Of a stretch of 60,904 nucleotides of DNA, positions 1 to 8,615 are shown in pieces. The notes under the pieces were generated by a model that did no database searches, was not told the origin of the DNA, and worked only from the letters and a program-made list of their open reading frames with translations. Positions within the stretch are counted from its first letter, which is position 1. Each line of letters opens with the position of its first letter. Made by a program: the position numbers and the translations under genes. The DNA is from 9FT-COMBO-53-11 sp040900215 (lineage in GTDB: Bacteria; Patescibacteriota; WWE3; 9FT-COMBO-53-11). The stretch is taken from assembly GCA_040900215.1 (NCBI GenBank), contig JBBDZL010000027.1, positions 1-60,904 on the forward strand, written 5' to 3'.

Positions 1-517
1 TGGCGTTCACTTGGGGCAAGAGGTAAACCCTCCGGATCGCCAAGCGCCCATCGTGCTGGGGCTCGTCAATCCCGTGCTCACCGACCACCGTCACTCCTTC
101 GTCGTATTCCGCGACCAGATTGGTATCTTCCAGCGTTACCGGCAGGACCCGGCCCTTGGTTTGCAAAAGTTTGGCCGCCCTTTCGATCGCAGCTTCCTGG
201 GAACCCAAAACATTAGACAGAGCGACCAAAAAGAGATTGCCGAAAGTAGTTCCCTCCATTCCCACCCCTTCGGAAAAACGGTAATTGAACAGCTCCCGCA
301 AAAAACCCTCGTCGCCGTTCTCTTCGGCCAATGCCAGCAGGGCCTTGCGGACGTCCGAAACGGGAAGCATTCCGAACTCGTCCCGCTCTTTGCGGGCCGA
401 ACCGCCGGAATCCGCCATCGTCACAACTGCAGTGATGTCGAGAGGATATTTTTTAAGGCCGGACAGGACCGCGTAGGTACCGGTTCCGCCGCCCAAAACC
501 ACGACCTTTTTGGCCAT
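1..517 (-). CDS. yvcK: YvcK/CofD-like UDP-sugar-binding protein, partial
   Basis: Only the first 172 residues are visible; the C-terminal half lies beyond the left edge. YvcK (UPF0052) proteins are cytosolic, bind UDP-sugars (UDP-GlcNAc in Bacillus) and adjust carbon flow into peptidoglycan precursors. Seen here: a glycine-rich nucleotide loop GGGTGTY at residues 9-15, TMADSGGS at 33-40, the stretch FGMLPVSDVRKALLAL that follows, and GTTFGNLF near residue 90. The ATG at 517 is preceded by an in-frame TTG and then a stop, so the start is bounded to within one codon. The family is secure; the role in this organism is inferred. Confidence 0.92.
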   Translation of the reverse strand, partial: MAKKVVVLGGGTGTYAVLSGLKKYPLDITAVVTMADSGGSARKERDEFGMLPVSDVRKALLALAEENGDEGFLRELFNYRFSEGVGMEGTTFGNLFLVALSNVLGSQEAAIERAAKLLQTKGRVLPVTLEDTNLVAEYDEGVTVVGEHGIDEPQHDGRLAIRRVYLLPQVNA

Positions 518-559
518 CAATTAAAGAAACGGACTAGCTTCAAGGTTAGCACAGGGTTT

Positions 560-814
560 TTAGGAGAAAAGGGTCCAGAAAAAGAGGAGAATGACGAGCG
601 CCCCGACCAGGAGATACTCCAGCACCAGATCCAGCGTCAGCCGGCGGCGGAAATAGTGGTAGATCATTCCCCAAGCGTCGTAAGCAACCACCGCGGCAAC
701 CACCACGTACAACTGCATTATCGGCAACTCTTCAAACCGCAGGAACGCCCAAAGAGAGGTGGCAAAAATAACCACCAGTGCCCCGAAATGCGCAATTGCT
801 CCCCAATTTTTCAT
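560..814 (-). CDS. small membrane protein, about three TM segments
   Basis: 84 residues, starting MKNWGAIAHF, with hydrophobic segments at about residues 7-26, 35-50 and 65-83 separated by a basic FRRR turn. The family is not recognised. The start ATG (812-814) overlaps the stop of the upstream CAP-domain gene as TAATG and is preceded by an AGGAGG-type ribosome site at about 822-827, so the two genes are co-transcribed and probably translationally coupled. A longer in-frame reading to 907 exists, but it would run through the end of the CAP gene and lacks a ribosome site. Its tie to the CAP protein suggests a membrane partner, which is inference. Confidence 0.75.
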   Translation of the reverse strand: MKNWGAIAHFGALVVIFATSLWAFLRFEELPIMQLYVVVAAVVAYDAWGMIYHYFRRRLTLDLVLEYLLVGALVILLFFWTLFS

Positions 815-1815
815 TAGATGATTCCTCCTGTTCTCGCAAAGTAGACCACCGCCATCAGCAATCCCAAGATTACCATGTGGCCGAGATTCTCGGCGGTCCG
901 CTTCCACTCCTCCTTGTTCAGCCCGCCCTTGAGCATGTAGGCCTCATCCAGCGCGAAGAGCCCCAGGAGTAGAAATCCGAACCCTAGCGGCACCGTCTTG
1001 GGCGAGGAAGTCGGATTGAGCGTATTGACCACCTGCTCCAGCGGGGTTAGTTTGGCCTGGGATTCCGGCGCGGCGGTCGGTTCTCCCCCCTCTTCGATCG
1101 GGCCGATCACCGCCAGCGGCTTGGACTCCGGCTTAGGAGTCGAGGTGTTCGCCCCGGCGGTTCCCCCGCTGGGCTGGCCGGTAGATCCACCCGTCGATCC
1201 CCCCGAAGAACCGGAAGTCGAAGCCCCCAGCGTCGAACCTAACATTTGGACCACGAGCGTGGTTTCCTCCCCCGAAAGGGTCCCGTTCACCGCCACCATC
1301 CCAAAATCTTTGTAGTTGGTGTTAACGATATTCGCCCGGTGGGAAGCGGAAGCCATCCAGGCGGTCACGAGCGCGGTTGAAGTATCAAAGTCTTTGGCCA
1401 AGTTCTCCCCGGCGTACTTGTACTTGTAGCCGGCGGCGGTGAAGAACTGCCAAGGAGTGGTCGAGCCGTCCGGCGCATAGTGGGCCCAGTAGTTTTTTTC
1501 GAACATATCTTGGGCTTTCTGGTAAGCCGCCTGCTCCAGTTTGGTATTCCGGGCCAGCGCCGGCAAACCCAACTCCGCCCGCTCCTGATTAACCAGCTGG
1601 TAGAGCTCGGTGGTAACGATATTGGTCGCAAAGCCGAGAATTCTCGGGGAAGCTTGATAGAGATAGAGCTGAAAAGACAGGAGTACCAAAACATAAAGGA
1701 AAAGAGCCGAGTTCTTCAGGAACCGCGCCCGTTTGCGCGGTTCGGGATAAGGCAAAATAAAGCAAGCGTTTTTGACGCAAAAATTGACGATGTTTTTACC
1801 GGTTCTCTTGATCAT
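814..1815 (-). CDS. membrane-anchored CAP/SCP-domain protein
   Basis: 333 residues from the ATG at 1815 (337 from an ATG at 1827). An N-terminal hydrophobic anchor (about residues 36-54) is followed by a CAP (SCP/PR1) domain at about 70-200 with ELYQLVNQERAELGL, AHYAPDG, AGENLA and WMASASHRANIV, which match the bacterial CAP signature including its histidines. A Gly/Ser/Thr/Pro linker (about 210-260) leads to two C-terminal membrane helices. Bacterial CAP proteins are extracytoplasmic, and their activity is poorly defined. A TTGCTC-17-TATAAT promoter overlaps the upstream ATG, so the 1815 start is preferred; it would leave a leader of only a few bases. Confidence 0.85.
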   Translation of the reverse strand: MIKRTGKNIVNFCVKNACFILPYPEPRKRARFLKNSALFLYVLVLLSFQLYLYQASPRILGFATNIVTTELYQLVNQERAELGLPALARNTKLEQAAYQKAQDMFEKNYWAHYAPDGSTTPWQFFTAAGYKYKYAGENLAKDFDTSTALVTAWMASASHRANIVNTNYKDFGMVAVNGTLSGEETTLVVQMLGSTLGASTSGSSGGSTGGSTGQPSGGTAGANTSTPKPESKPLAVIGPIEEGGEPTAAPESQAKLTPLEQVVNTLNPTSSPKTVPLGFGFLLLGLFALDEAYMLKGGLNKEEWKRTAENLGHMVILGLLMAVVYFARTGGII

Positions 1816-1825
1816 CTCACTAATC

Positions 1826-1854
1826 ATTATAACCTATAACGAACCAGAGAGCAA
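1826..1854 (-). promoter_or_regulatory. sigma70-type promoter of CAP gene
   Basis: Minus strand: TTGCTC (1854-1849), 17 bp spacer, TATAAT (1831-1826). The -10 box overlaps the first possible ATG (1827), so initiation about 7 nt downstream would put the mRNA start just before the ATG at 1815. This argues for a nearly leaderless transcript and for the shorter protein. Confidence 0.6.
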
Positions 1855-1880
1855 TCGGAATCATCCAACTCAATCTTAGC

Positions 1881-1919
1881 AAGATAAAGCCCCCCGCAGT
1901 CCAATGGACGTTGGGGGGC
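1881..1919 (-). terminator. rho-independent terminator after the 56-residue ORF
   Basis: On the minus strand a GC-rich hairpin (GCCCCCC paired with GGGGGGC, 1919-1889, with an inner GTCC/GGAC stem and a 3-nt loop) is followed by TTTATCTT (1888-1881). It begins a few bases after the stop of the small gene at 1927 and insulates the CAP gene from it. Confidence 0.8.
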
Positions 1920-1926
1920 GTTGTCC

Positions 1927-2097
1927 TTACCGACGACCAGGCAGCCAGTTCGCTTCTCGGCGGGTGATTTTGGCACCGACCTGAGAAGAGACTTTGGCGC
2001 GGGCGACACCTTCACCGACTTCGATCAGATTCCGGTTGAGGATGTCCTTGGCCAGCGCTCTCTGGTGAGGGGTCATCTGGATGGAAATGCGTTTCAT
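1927..2097 (-). CDS. small conserved-looking basic protein (56 aa)
   Basis: 56-residue ORF beginning MKRISIQMTPHQRALAKDIL and ending in WLPGRR. The family is not recognised. Support for a real gene: a good ribosome site (AAGGAG about 8 nt before the ATG at 2097), a strong terminator just after the stop, and a predicted helical, basic composition. It stands alone between the CAP gene and the VanZ gene. It could be a small nucleic-acid- or ribosome-associated protein, but nothing in the sequence proves this. Confidence 0.65.
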   Translation of the reverse strand: MKRISIQMTPHQRALAKDILNRNLIEVGEGVARAKVSSQVGAKITRREANWLPGRR

Positions 2098-2142
2098 CGC
2101 AGGGCTCCTTTCGGTTAGTAAGGTATGCTTTATTATTGCATA

Positions 2143-2517
2143 CTATGGGTTAGAAATCAAGTGTCGCACTAGCAGCGCACCGGCCAGGATCCCCAAAAAA
2201 TCAAACCCCAAATCGGTGATCATCCCCTCCCGGGAGGGAGTCAGCATCTGGTGGATCTCATCTGTCACGGCGTAAAGAAGGGTAAAAACCGCAGCCGAAA
2301 AGTAGAGTTTCTTCATCGATGCGACGACGCTCCCCCGCAGGGCTCGAAAGATTAGGACGAAAAGGGTGGCATACTCCGCGATGTGGGCCGGCTTGCGGGT
2401 CAGGAAATCGACGGCCCCCTCCCCCACCGCCAGGTTCGGAATCGAAGAGAGATAAAAGATCAAACCCGCCCAAGCCAAAACCGGCAGCCAGAGAAAAAGG
2501 AACTTTTTTAATTGCAT
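2143..2517 (-). CDS. VanZ-family membrane protein
   Basis: 124 residues with four hydrophobic segments. VanZ-family signatures are clear: KPAHIAEYATLFVLIFRAL (about residues 41-59) and the C-terminal block TDEIHQML-PSREG-ITDLGFDFLGILAG. VanZ-like proteins are small integral membrane proteins; the founding member gives low-level teicoplanin resistance, and most others have no known function. The ATG at 2517 (MQLKKF) is chosen because it directly precedes the first membrane helix; the reading frame stays open far upstream, opposite the exchanger gene, but that extension is not plausible protein. Divergent from the exchanger gene with about 30 bp between starts. Confidence 0.85.
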   Translation of the reverse strand: MQLKKFLFLWLPVLAWAGLIFYLSSIPNLAVGEGAVDFLTRKPAHIAEYATLFVLIFRALRGSVVASMKKLYFSAAVFTLLYAVTDEIHQMLTPSREGMITDLGFDFLGILAGALLVRHLISNP

Positions 2518-2547
2518 TAATCCAAAAATAACAGATAAGATAACTTG

Positions 2548-3489
2548 ATGCTGGCTAATCTTTTGCTTCTGATCGCCGCCGCCCTCGTCCTCGCCCGTTC
2601 TTCGGTTTTCCTGATCGATCGGCTCACCTCCATCGCCGTCAAGCTGCGAATGTCGGAGTACTTGGTCGGGTTTGTGATCATGGCGGTCGCCACCTCGATT
2701 CCCGAGCTGGTGGTCGGAATTATCGCCGCCCTCGAGAACGATCCCAACCTCTCGCTGGGGAACGTGATCGGCGCCAATATCGCCAACATGTCCCTCGTCC
2801 TCGGATTGGCAGCGCTCATCGCCGGTGGAATCCGAGTCCAAGTGCAGGTTCGCAACCGGGAGATGTTCTTCACCGGCCTGATCGGCATCGCTCCTCTGCT
2901 GATGCTGATTGACGGCCGCCTTTCCCGGCCGGAAGGCGTCGTCTTGCTGTTCTTCTTCGCCCTCTATATGTACAACCTGATTTTCCAGAGCCGGGAGTAC
3001 CACAAAGCGGCGACTTCCCACCTCCCCAAACGGTCGCTGGTCACGGAGCTGGCCCTCTTCGGCTTGGGATTGGCGCTCCTCGTCGGCAGCGCCCAAGTGC
3101 TGGTTGGGGCGAGCGAGAAGCTCGCCATCCTCCTCGGCGTACCAATGATTCTCTTTGGAATCTTTGCGCTGGCTTTGAGCACCACTCTCCCCGAGCTCAC
3201 CACCTCTATCTCCGCTTCTCTCCGTCGGCAAAGCGGGTTTGTGATGGGAAACATCCTGGGAAGCGTCGTCGCCAACTCAACGCTGGTTCTGGGAATCGTA
3301 GCGATCATTCAGCCGTTCACGGTCTCGGACCCGTTGATCTTCTGGTTCAGCGGCGCGGTGCTGGTGCTGACCCTGCTGGTCCTCACCTTCTTTATCTGGA
3401 CCGGCTACCGCCTCACCCGCACCGAAGCGCTGGTGCTGATTGGGGGCTATATCACCTACCTCGCCGCGACCGAGCTGTTTTTGAGGTAG
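2548..3489 (+). CDS. Na+/Ca2+ exchanger (CaCA) family protein
   Basis: 313 residues, about ten membrane helices. The two inverted alpha repeats of the CaCA superfamily are visible: MAVATSIPELVVGI plus GNVIGANIANMSLVLG (about residues 49-85), and ALSTTLPELTTS plus GNILGSVVANSTLVLG (about 210-248). The acidic residue in each PEL motif is the cation ligand in the family, so cation/Na+ or cation/H+ exchange across the cytoplasmic membrane is expected (YrbG-like). ATG 2548 is used; a TTG lies immediately upstream. The 3' end overlaps the convergent lamin-tail gene by 34 bp. Confidence 0.9.
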   Translation: MLANLLLLIAAALVLARSSVFLIDRLTSIAVKLRMSEYLVGFVIMAVATSIPELVVGIIAALENDPNLSLGNVIGANIANMSLVLGLAALIAGGIRVQVQVRNREMFFTGLIGIAPLLMLIDGRLSRPEGVVLLFFFALYMYNLIFQSREYHKAATSHLPKRSLVTELALFGLGLALLVGSAQVLVGASEKLAILLGVPMILFGIFALALSTTLPELTTSISASLRRQSGFVMGNILGSVVANSTLVLGIVAIIQPFTVSDPLIFWFSGAVLVLTLLVLTFFIWTGYRLTRTEALVLIGGYITYLAATELFLR

Positions 3490-4724
3490 CGAAAACCTAA
3501 AACCAACCCCCCGCCGCCGACGATCAATCCAAAGATTCCCACGATGATATAAAAGTTGAGCTGAAAATCCTCTTTTTCCGCCGGCGCTTCGGCTCCCAGT
3601 GTTTCACTGCCGGATTCCAACCACTCTCCGGCTACTTCCTCTTGAGTTAAAACAGGCTCGCTCTCCCCCGGCTCAGAAGCGGAAGCCGAAACGTTCGAAA
3701 TCGCCGCCGCCGTTACTCTAAGGTTTGAAGATCCTGATTCCAGCGAACTCTTGCCATCGTAGACCCGGACCTTAATGAGGTAGCTGCCGGAAGGAGTATC
3801 GTCATCCACTTTCGCCGAAACCGTTTTGCCGGCGGAGCCGGAAGATCCGACCGAAACCTTCGGAAAATCCGCCCAAGGAGCGTTCCACGCCAACCAATCG
3901 CCGTCCGTCCCATTAGTCCGACCGTCGTAAAACTTATCCGCTCTCCCAATAAGTACTTTCAAATAATATGTTCCCGATTTAAAGTTCGAAAGATTAATAC
4001 TCACCGAAAAACCCTGCCCCGCCGCCGCTCCGGAAGGGGCAAAGAAAGAAACCGTCGCTGATTGCGCCGGCTCATCTGTCTCCGACTGGGAGGAAGGTGA
4101 GTTTTCCCATCCGGGAGTAGGATCGGTCTCTTTCCAAGAATCGTTAACTAAACCCACCGATTTTCCGTTGCCGTTTCCTCCCCAGGAAACCTGGTACTTA
4201 ATCCGATCCTCGCCTACCGAATCGGAAATAGTAATCTCCTTCTCGCTGCCGGTGGTGTTGGTTAATCCTCCGCAGAGAGAAGCGGAAGAGATATGAATAG
4301 CCAAAGAATCCTGGGACACGGAATAGTTAGTATAGACCTCCGTTCCACTCTCTCCGTCGGTTATTACCGCGTATTGTCCGGAAGAAAGAATCAAGCCGTC
4401 AGTCTTTTTGAGATCGCCGGAGTCTCTAGCAACGTAGCCCGCTAAAAGTGCTTTTCCGCAGAGTTTCCAATCGGCGAGATCAACAGATTCGGAACTGAGA
4501 TTTCTAATCTCGATCCATTCGTTGTAGCTTTCGTCTTGAGTTGGGTTGTACATAATCTCGTTAATCACCACTGAAAGTGTTTCCATTGCCATCAATTCCT
4601 TAATCCCCAGAGAGAAAAAGTAAAAAGCGTAGAAAGAAAGGAAAACCAAACAAAACATACCTACTAATCCGCAAATGCGGCCGCATTGTCGCATTAGTAG
4701 GTATAGATTACTGAAAGACTTCAT
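3456..4724 (-). CDS. membrane-anchored lamin-tail-domain surface protein
   Basis: 422 residues from MKSFSNLY. A first membrane segment lies at about residues 18-42, a lamin-tail domain (VVINEIMYNPTQDESYNEW onward; EWIEIRN, VDLADWKL, YAVITDG) at about 52-175, a second beta-rich domain at about 215-335, a Ser/Glu-rich linker, and a C-terminal membrane helix (about 390-412) ending in basic residues. Bacterial lamin-tail domains occur on secreted or surface proteins. The ATG at 4724 overlaps the stop of the upstream M23 gene as ATGA, so the two are translationally coupled. Display at the envelope is inferred from topology. Confidence 0.8.
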   Translation of the reverse strand: MKSFSNLYLLMRQCGRICGLVGMFCLVFLSFYAFYFFSLGIKELMAMETLSVVINEIMYNPTQDESYNEWIEIRNLSSESVDLADWKLCGKALLAGYVARDSGDLKKTDGLILSSGQYAVITDGESGTEVYTNYSVSQDSLAIHISSASLCGGLTNTTGSEKEITISDSVGEDRIKYQVSWGGNGNGKSVGLVNDSWKETDPTPGWENSPSSQSETDEPAQSATVSFFAPSGAAAGQGFSVSINLSNFKSGTYYLKVLIGRADKFYDGRTNGTDGDWLAWNAPWADFPKVSVGSSGSAGKTVSAKVDDDTPSGSYLIKVRVYDGKSSLESGSSNLRVTAAAISNVSASASEPGESEPVLTQEEVAGEWLESGSETLGAEAPAEKEDFQLNFYIIVGIFGLIVGGGGLVLGFRYLKNSSVAAR

Positions 4725-7700
4725 CTCAAGAAGATTCTCCGGAACCAAAGGATAAAGCCTAATCCCGCTAGTGAGGCCAAATAAATTAAGGGGTTGAGAT
4801 CCTTGTTGTGGTTAAGGGGTTGAGTTTGTGCCCCCTGGACCTCCCCCACTCCCTCAACGACGGGGGATTGGTAATCTGATCCCCCAGGCCCAGAAGAAAT
4901 AGAATACTCGGTGGAAACACCCAAAATCTGGGGCGTAATATTCGAACGAGGAACAAAAGAGAACTCCCAAGAAACCACCCCGCTTTGGTTGCCGGCTTCG
5001 TCAACCGAGTATGCGGTCAAGACAGTATCAATCGAGATAATCAGCGGTTCGCTATAGAGAATCGGCTCGGCTTCGCCGAAATAGTAGTAAATTTGCGCCC
5101 CATCCTCGGCAGCCAAGGAAACAGTCACCGATTCTCCCTCAAAGAAACTCTCACCGACCGCCGACGAAACCGGTACCGCCGGCACGATGGTATCAACCTT
5201 GAACGTGAGAAACTGGTGATCTTCTTCGTTTCCGGATTTATCTACACTCCAAAACTCAATGGCGTAACCTCCGCTCCCGAACTCAAGAGGAGTGCTGCTG
5301 TAAACGATGGGATCAGATTCTCCCAAACGATAGAGAGTCTGGGCCACGCCGGCCGTGGCGTCAATCGCTGACAATTCAAGCACCACCGGCGAAACATACC
5401 ACCCATTCCATCCCAACAGACCCGAAAGGTCTGTAGATGTAACCGGAGCGGTTGCGTCGTAAATAAACGAGACCTCAAATGTGGACTCTAGATTGCCGGC
5501 ACGGTCGGTTGCGCGGGAGTAAACCGTATAAAAACCGTCCTCTAGATTATGATCGAAGGACCACTCTTCCGCCCCCGCCGCCCCCGCCCACTCCCCCTCC
5601 GAACCGTCTTTGTCGATCCGAACTTCAACCTGCGCCACTCCGGAAGTTGCGATATTGGGATTAGTGTCCTCTGACGTACCAGAAATTCCCGGCCAAATGT
5701 TGTAGTACTCTCCTTCTCCGACCGACGTGACTCGAGAACTGGGAGGCGTAATATCATAAATCGTGAAAGTATCCGACCCCACCGGCTTATCTTCGATGTT
5801 ACCGGCAAAATCCACTGCCACGGAGGCAAATTCCCAATAACCCTCGCTTAGGGTCCGCACGTTGAATGGCGCCCCGATATTGCTAGAAGAATAGTGATAA
5901 GCCCATTCTTCTCCCGAACCCTGTTTGTAAAGACGTACCCGCTCAACACCTGAAAGATTATCGGAATAAGAATACGTCAGCTCGATCGGGTCATTTTCAA
6001 GTTCATTGTTGTAGAAAGGATTCAAAGGATTCAGCAGAGATTCCGGTTTGGTTTTGTCAATGTTAATTCCCGAAACCGCAGTAGCGGCAGTATTTCCTGC
6101 GTTATCTTCTGCTACTCCAATAACTTCTTGATTGACACCTTCGGTTGAAACTATGGCATCCGAAGTTACCGTTTTTACACCCGAAAGGTGTTCTTGATCA
6201 GCGGCTTCAAAATGAACGATTACATTTTCGTTGTACCAGCCGCTATCGTTGGGCTCAGATGTTGGTACACCGAAAACCTCCGGCGGAGTTTTATCAATTT
6301 TGATGGGAGCAGCTTGTTTCTCAGACTCAATGTTTTCGACATTGTCGGCTGCAAAATAAGAAAGCTCATAAGTTCCTTCTTCGGCGTAAGTGATCTCTGC
6401 CTCATTACCGATTGCCGCTCCTTCTTGTGTTCCGCCGTAAACAATCCCTTGAACACCGGATCCCGGGGTTCCGTCCGGCGCGACCGGGTCTTGTGCCGTA
6501 ATAGCAACGGTAACATCGGTGTTGTGCCACTCCCCGTCGGAGTCGTCGGAAGATACCGGAGCGGTGGAATCTAGGTAAACTTCTTGAGATTCCATTTCTT
6601 CAACATTCCCGGCGTTGTCGATAGACTGGTACGAAACTGTGTTTCGTCCGTCATCACTTTCCAAACTAAAAGGCTTGGTGTAAACGTTTACATCACTTAC
6701 TTGATTCTCGATATAGTAGGCGTAATCAGTTTCGGAAACCCCGGATGTTTCGTCTTCAGCCGAAAGCTCGAATTCGGTTTGTGGCGAAACGTAAACACGC
6801 CCCCCCTCATCCTCGTAGTAAGGCCCAAAAGCAGAAAGGCTAGTTTGCGGTGAATCGGTATCGATCTTGAAAGAGCGGGATTTAACCACCTCGACTCTTC
6901 CGGCTTTGTCAATTGCCTGGTACCGTAAAGTAAACTCACCGTTCTGCTCAATCAAAAACGGCTCCACGTAAACCTGCCAACCTGATCCAAGATTATATTC
7001 AATTCTGTCAACGCCAGAGGTATCGTCGGTCGCGGTTAAAGTAATCAGCGGAGGACTTAAATACCATTGCCCGTCCCCATCAGGAAAGTCCGGGACAACT
7101 TCAATTTCAGTTTGGGGCGCTTCTTCGTCAAAGGCGATGTTCTTTACCGTTCCGCCCTTATCCCCAACCCAACTATCGTGCAAATAGTGGCTTACCTTAA
7201 TCTCTTTAATCAAAACCGGATCAGCTCCCCATTCCGTGCGGTAGTCATCATGGATATTGCGGATAAATAGTTTCCAGGAGTTATAACCGGACGAATTTCC
7301 CATATCCACATATCCCTGGTTACCCCACACATTGGAGGCATTCGCCGAGTAAGTTAGAGAATGGATTGCACCTTTTGAATCACTAATTACAAGCGCGAAG
7401 TGCAGTGAATGGGCCTTGTCGTATTGCTCCCAGACCAGGGTCGTATCCGGGCCGATCTGGATGTCTAAAATATCCTTAGCTACTACCGCCCCACTCACCC
7501 ACCCACCCGAACCGCCCAAGCCATCCAAAATTAACTGCACTCCCCCGCCTTCCGCATCCGCGAAGCTGGTGTTTAAAGTAGAATCATCCCCTCTGGTAAC
7601 CCAGTACCAGGAACCATAAACTACCGGGACAGCCGACCCGGAGGAGTTAATGAAGATAAAACCTTTACCGAAATTGGATTGCGGACGACCAAAAGAATTG

Positions 7701-8590
7701 GTGAATTCGTCCGAAATCGCCGCACCCAAAGTTGGATGGGCTTTGTAGTAACTCCAAATCGCCCCTTTAACCACGAAAGCCGAAACAGAGTACTTTGGGT
7801 TGTCGGCGCCCTCATTGTGAAGAATGGCGGCATTGGTAAAATCTTGCCGAACCAACCCAGCCCACCAGTAGGTTGGGGCGTTTGGACACCCCAGAGCATT
7901 GCGGCCGCCACCGCGCTCGTACGCTTGCTGGAATGTTTGCTGTCGGGACGAATCTTGGCCGACTGAGTAGGTACAGGCAGGGGGCGGGGCTTGGGTCGCT
8001 GGGGTCGGTGGATTAGTTGCCCAGAGCCAACCGGAACCACTGGCATATGGATTCAAAACTACCCAACTACTTCCGTTCCACTTTTTGACTTCGAAGTGGA
8101 GATGGTAGTAGGCCCCATACGGCAAGTCCTCCCTAATAGCACAGTTTGACCCTCTTGTCCGTCCTGAGTTACTTACGTAAGCAATGAGGTCTCCTAATTT
8201 AACTTTTTGACCAACACTAACTACCACGCCATTTTGCTTAAGGTGCCAGTATTCCGTTCGGTATTTAACTGAGCCGACTTGATGATCAATCTTGATGTAA
8301 TTCCCGTACTTTAATTGCTGGGCATAGGTTATATCGCATCCGTCATTTTCTGTCTCACGTAATGCCACAACTGTGCCGTCGTAAGCGGAATAAACTGGCG
8401 TTCCGTACCCAGCAGCCCGATAGTCGGTCCCAGTGTGACCATCGTATGACCCAACGTATCCGGTTGGGGTATAAAACTTGTCGAATGGGAGGTATAAAAA
8501 CCCGGCAAATACAGTTGAATAGAAAAGGTGCAAAACAGCGAGAGCTATTGAAAATGCCGATCTAATTTTTCTCGTAATCACCTTGCTCAA
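4721..8590 (-). CDS. giant M23-family peptidase with Ig-like repeats
   Basis: 1289 residues. Hydrophobic N-terminus (about 11-35, signal or anchor). LytM/M23 peptidase domain at about 38-185 with HTGTD (H52, D56), WHLK (H116) and HLHFEV (H163, H165), i.e. all zinc and catalytic histidines in normal order. LGFP-like segment at about 205-330; a domain of unknown type at about 340-480; then at least seven Ig-like repeats, each with an SGV and a D-AGN-type motif (for example IDKAG, DNAGN, DRAGN, DKSGN), to about 1215; C-terminal helix LASLAGLGFILWF and RR. A cell-wall hydrolase or adhesin held at the surface is the likely role. Confidence 0.85.
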   Translation of the reverse strand: MSKVITRKIRSAFSIALAVLHLFYSTVFAGFLYLPFDKFYTPTGYVGSYDGHTGTDYRAAGYGTPVYSAYDGTVVALRETENDGCDITYAQQLKYGNYIKIDHQVGSVKYRTEYWHLKQNGVVVSVGQKVKLGDLIAYVSNSGRTRGSNCAIREDLPYGAYYHLHFEVKKWNGSSWVVLNPYASGSGWLWATNPPTPATQAPPPACTYSVGQDSSRQQTFQQAYERGGGRNALGCPNAPTYWWAGLVRQDFTNAAILHNEGADNPKYSVSAFVVKGAIWSYYKAHPTLGAAISDEFTNSFGRPQSNFGKGFIFINSSGSAVPVVYGSWYWVTRGDDSTLNTSFADAEGGGVQLILDGLGGSGGWVSGAVVAKDILDIQIGPDTTLVWEQYDKAHSLHFALVISDSKGAIHSLTYSANASNVWGNQGYVDMGNSSGYNSWKLFIRNIHDDYRTEWGADPVLIKEIKVSHYLHDSWVGDKGGTVKNIAFDEEAPQTEIEVVPDFPDGDGQWYLSPPLITLTATDDTSGVDRIEYNLGSGWQVYVEPFLIEQNGEFTLRYQAIDKAGRVEVVKSRSFKIDTDSPQTSLSAFGPYYEDEGGRVYVSPQTEFELSAEDETSGVSETDYAYYIENQVSDVNVYTKPFSLESDDGRNTVSYQSIDNAGNVEEMESQEVYLDSTAPVSSDDSDGEWHNTDVTVAITAQDPVAPDGTPGSGVQGIVYGGTQEGAAIGNEAEITYAEEGTYELSYFAADNVENIESEKQAAPIKIDKTPPEVFGVPTSEPNDSGWYNENVIVHFEAADQEHLSGVKTVTSDAIVSTEGVNQEVIGVAEDNAGNTAATAVSGINIDKTKPESLLNPLNPFYNNELENDPIELTYSYSDNLSGVERVRLYKQGSGEEWAYHYSSSNIGAPFNVRTLSEGYWEFASVAVDFAGNIEDKPVGSDTFTIYDITPPSSRVTSVGEGEYYNIWPGISGTSEDTNPNIATSGVAQVEVRIDKDGSEGEWAGAAGAEEWSFDHNLEDGFYTVYSRATDRAGNLESTFEVSFIYDATAPVTSTDLSGLLGWNGWYVSPVVLELSAIDATAGVAQTLYRLGESDPIVYSSTPLEFGSGGYAIEFWSVDKSGNEEDHQFLTFKVDTIVPAVPVSSAVGESFFEGESVTVSLAAEDGAQIYYYFGEAEPILYSEPLIISIDTVLTAYSVDEAGNQSGVVSWEFSFVPRSNITPQILGVSTEYSISSGPGGSDYQSPVVEGVGEVQGAQTQPLNHNKDLNPLIYLASLAGLGFILWFRRIFLR

Positions 8591-8615
8591 AAGGGCAGGA
8601 TCCCTTTAGGCAGGA

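Noticed and set aside
11..817. 268-codon plus-strand ORF opposite yvcK and the small TM gene
   Set aside because: Antisense shadow of GC-rich genes; composition (Arg/Gln/Pro/His-rich) is not protein-like, and both minus-strand genes under it have clear signatures.
2143..3231. Minus-strand 362-codon reading of the VanZ frame across the exchanger gene
   Set aside because: Only the last 124 residues are VanZ-like; the remainder is a low-complexity antisense of the exchanger gene.
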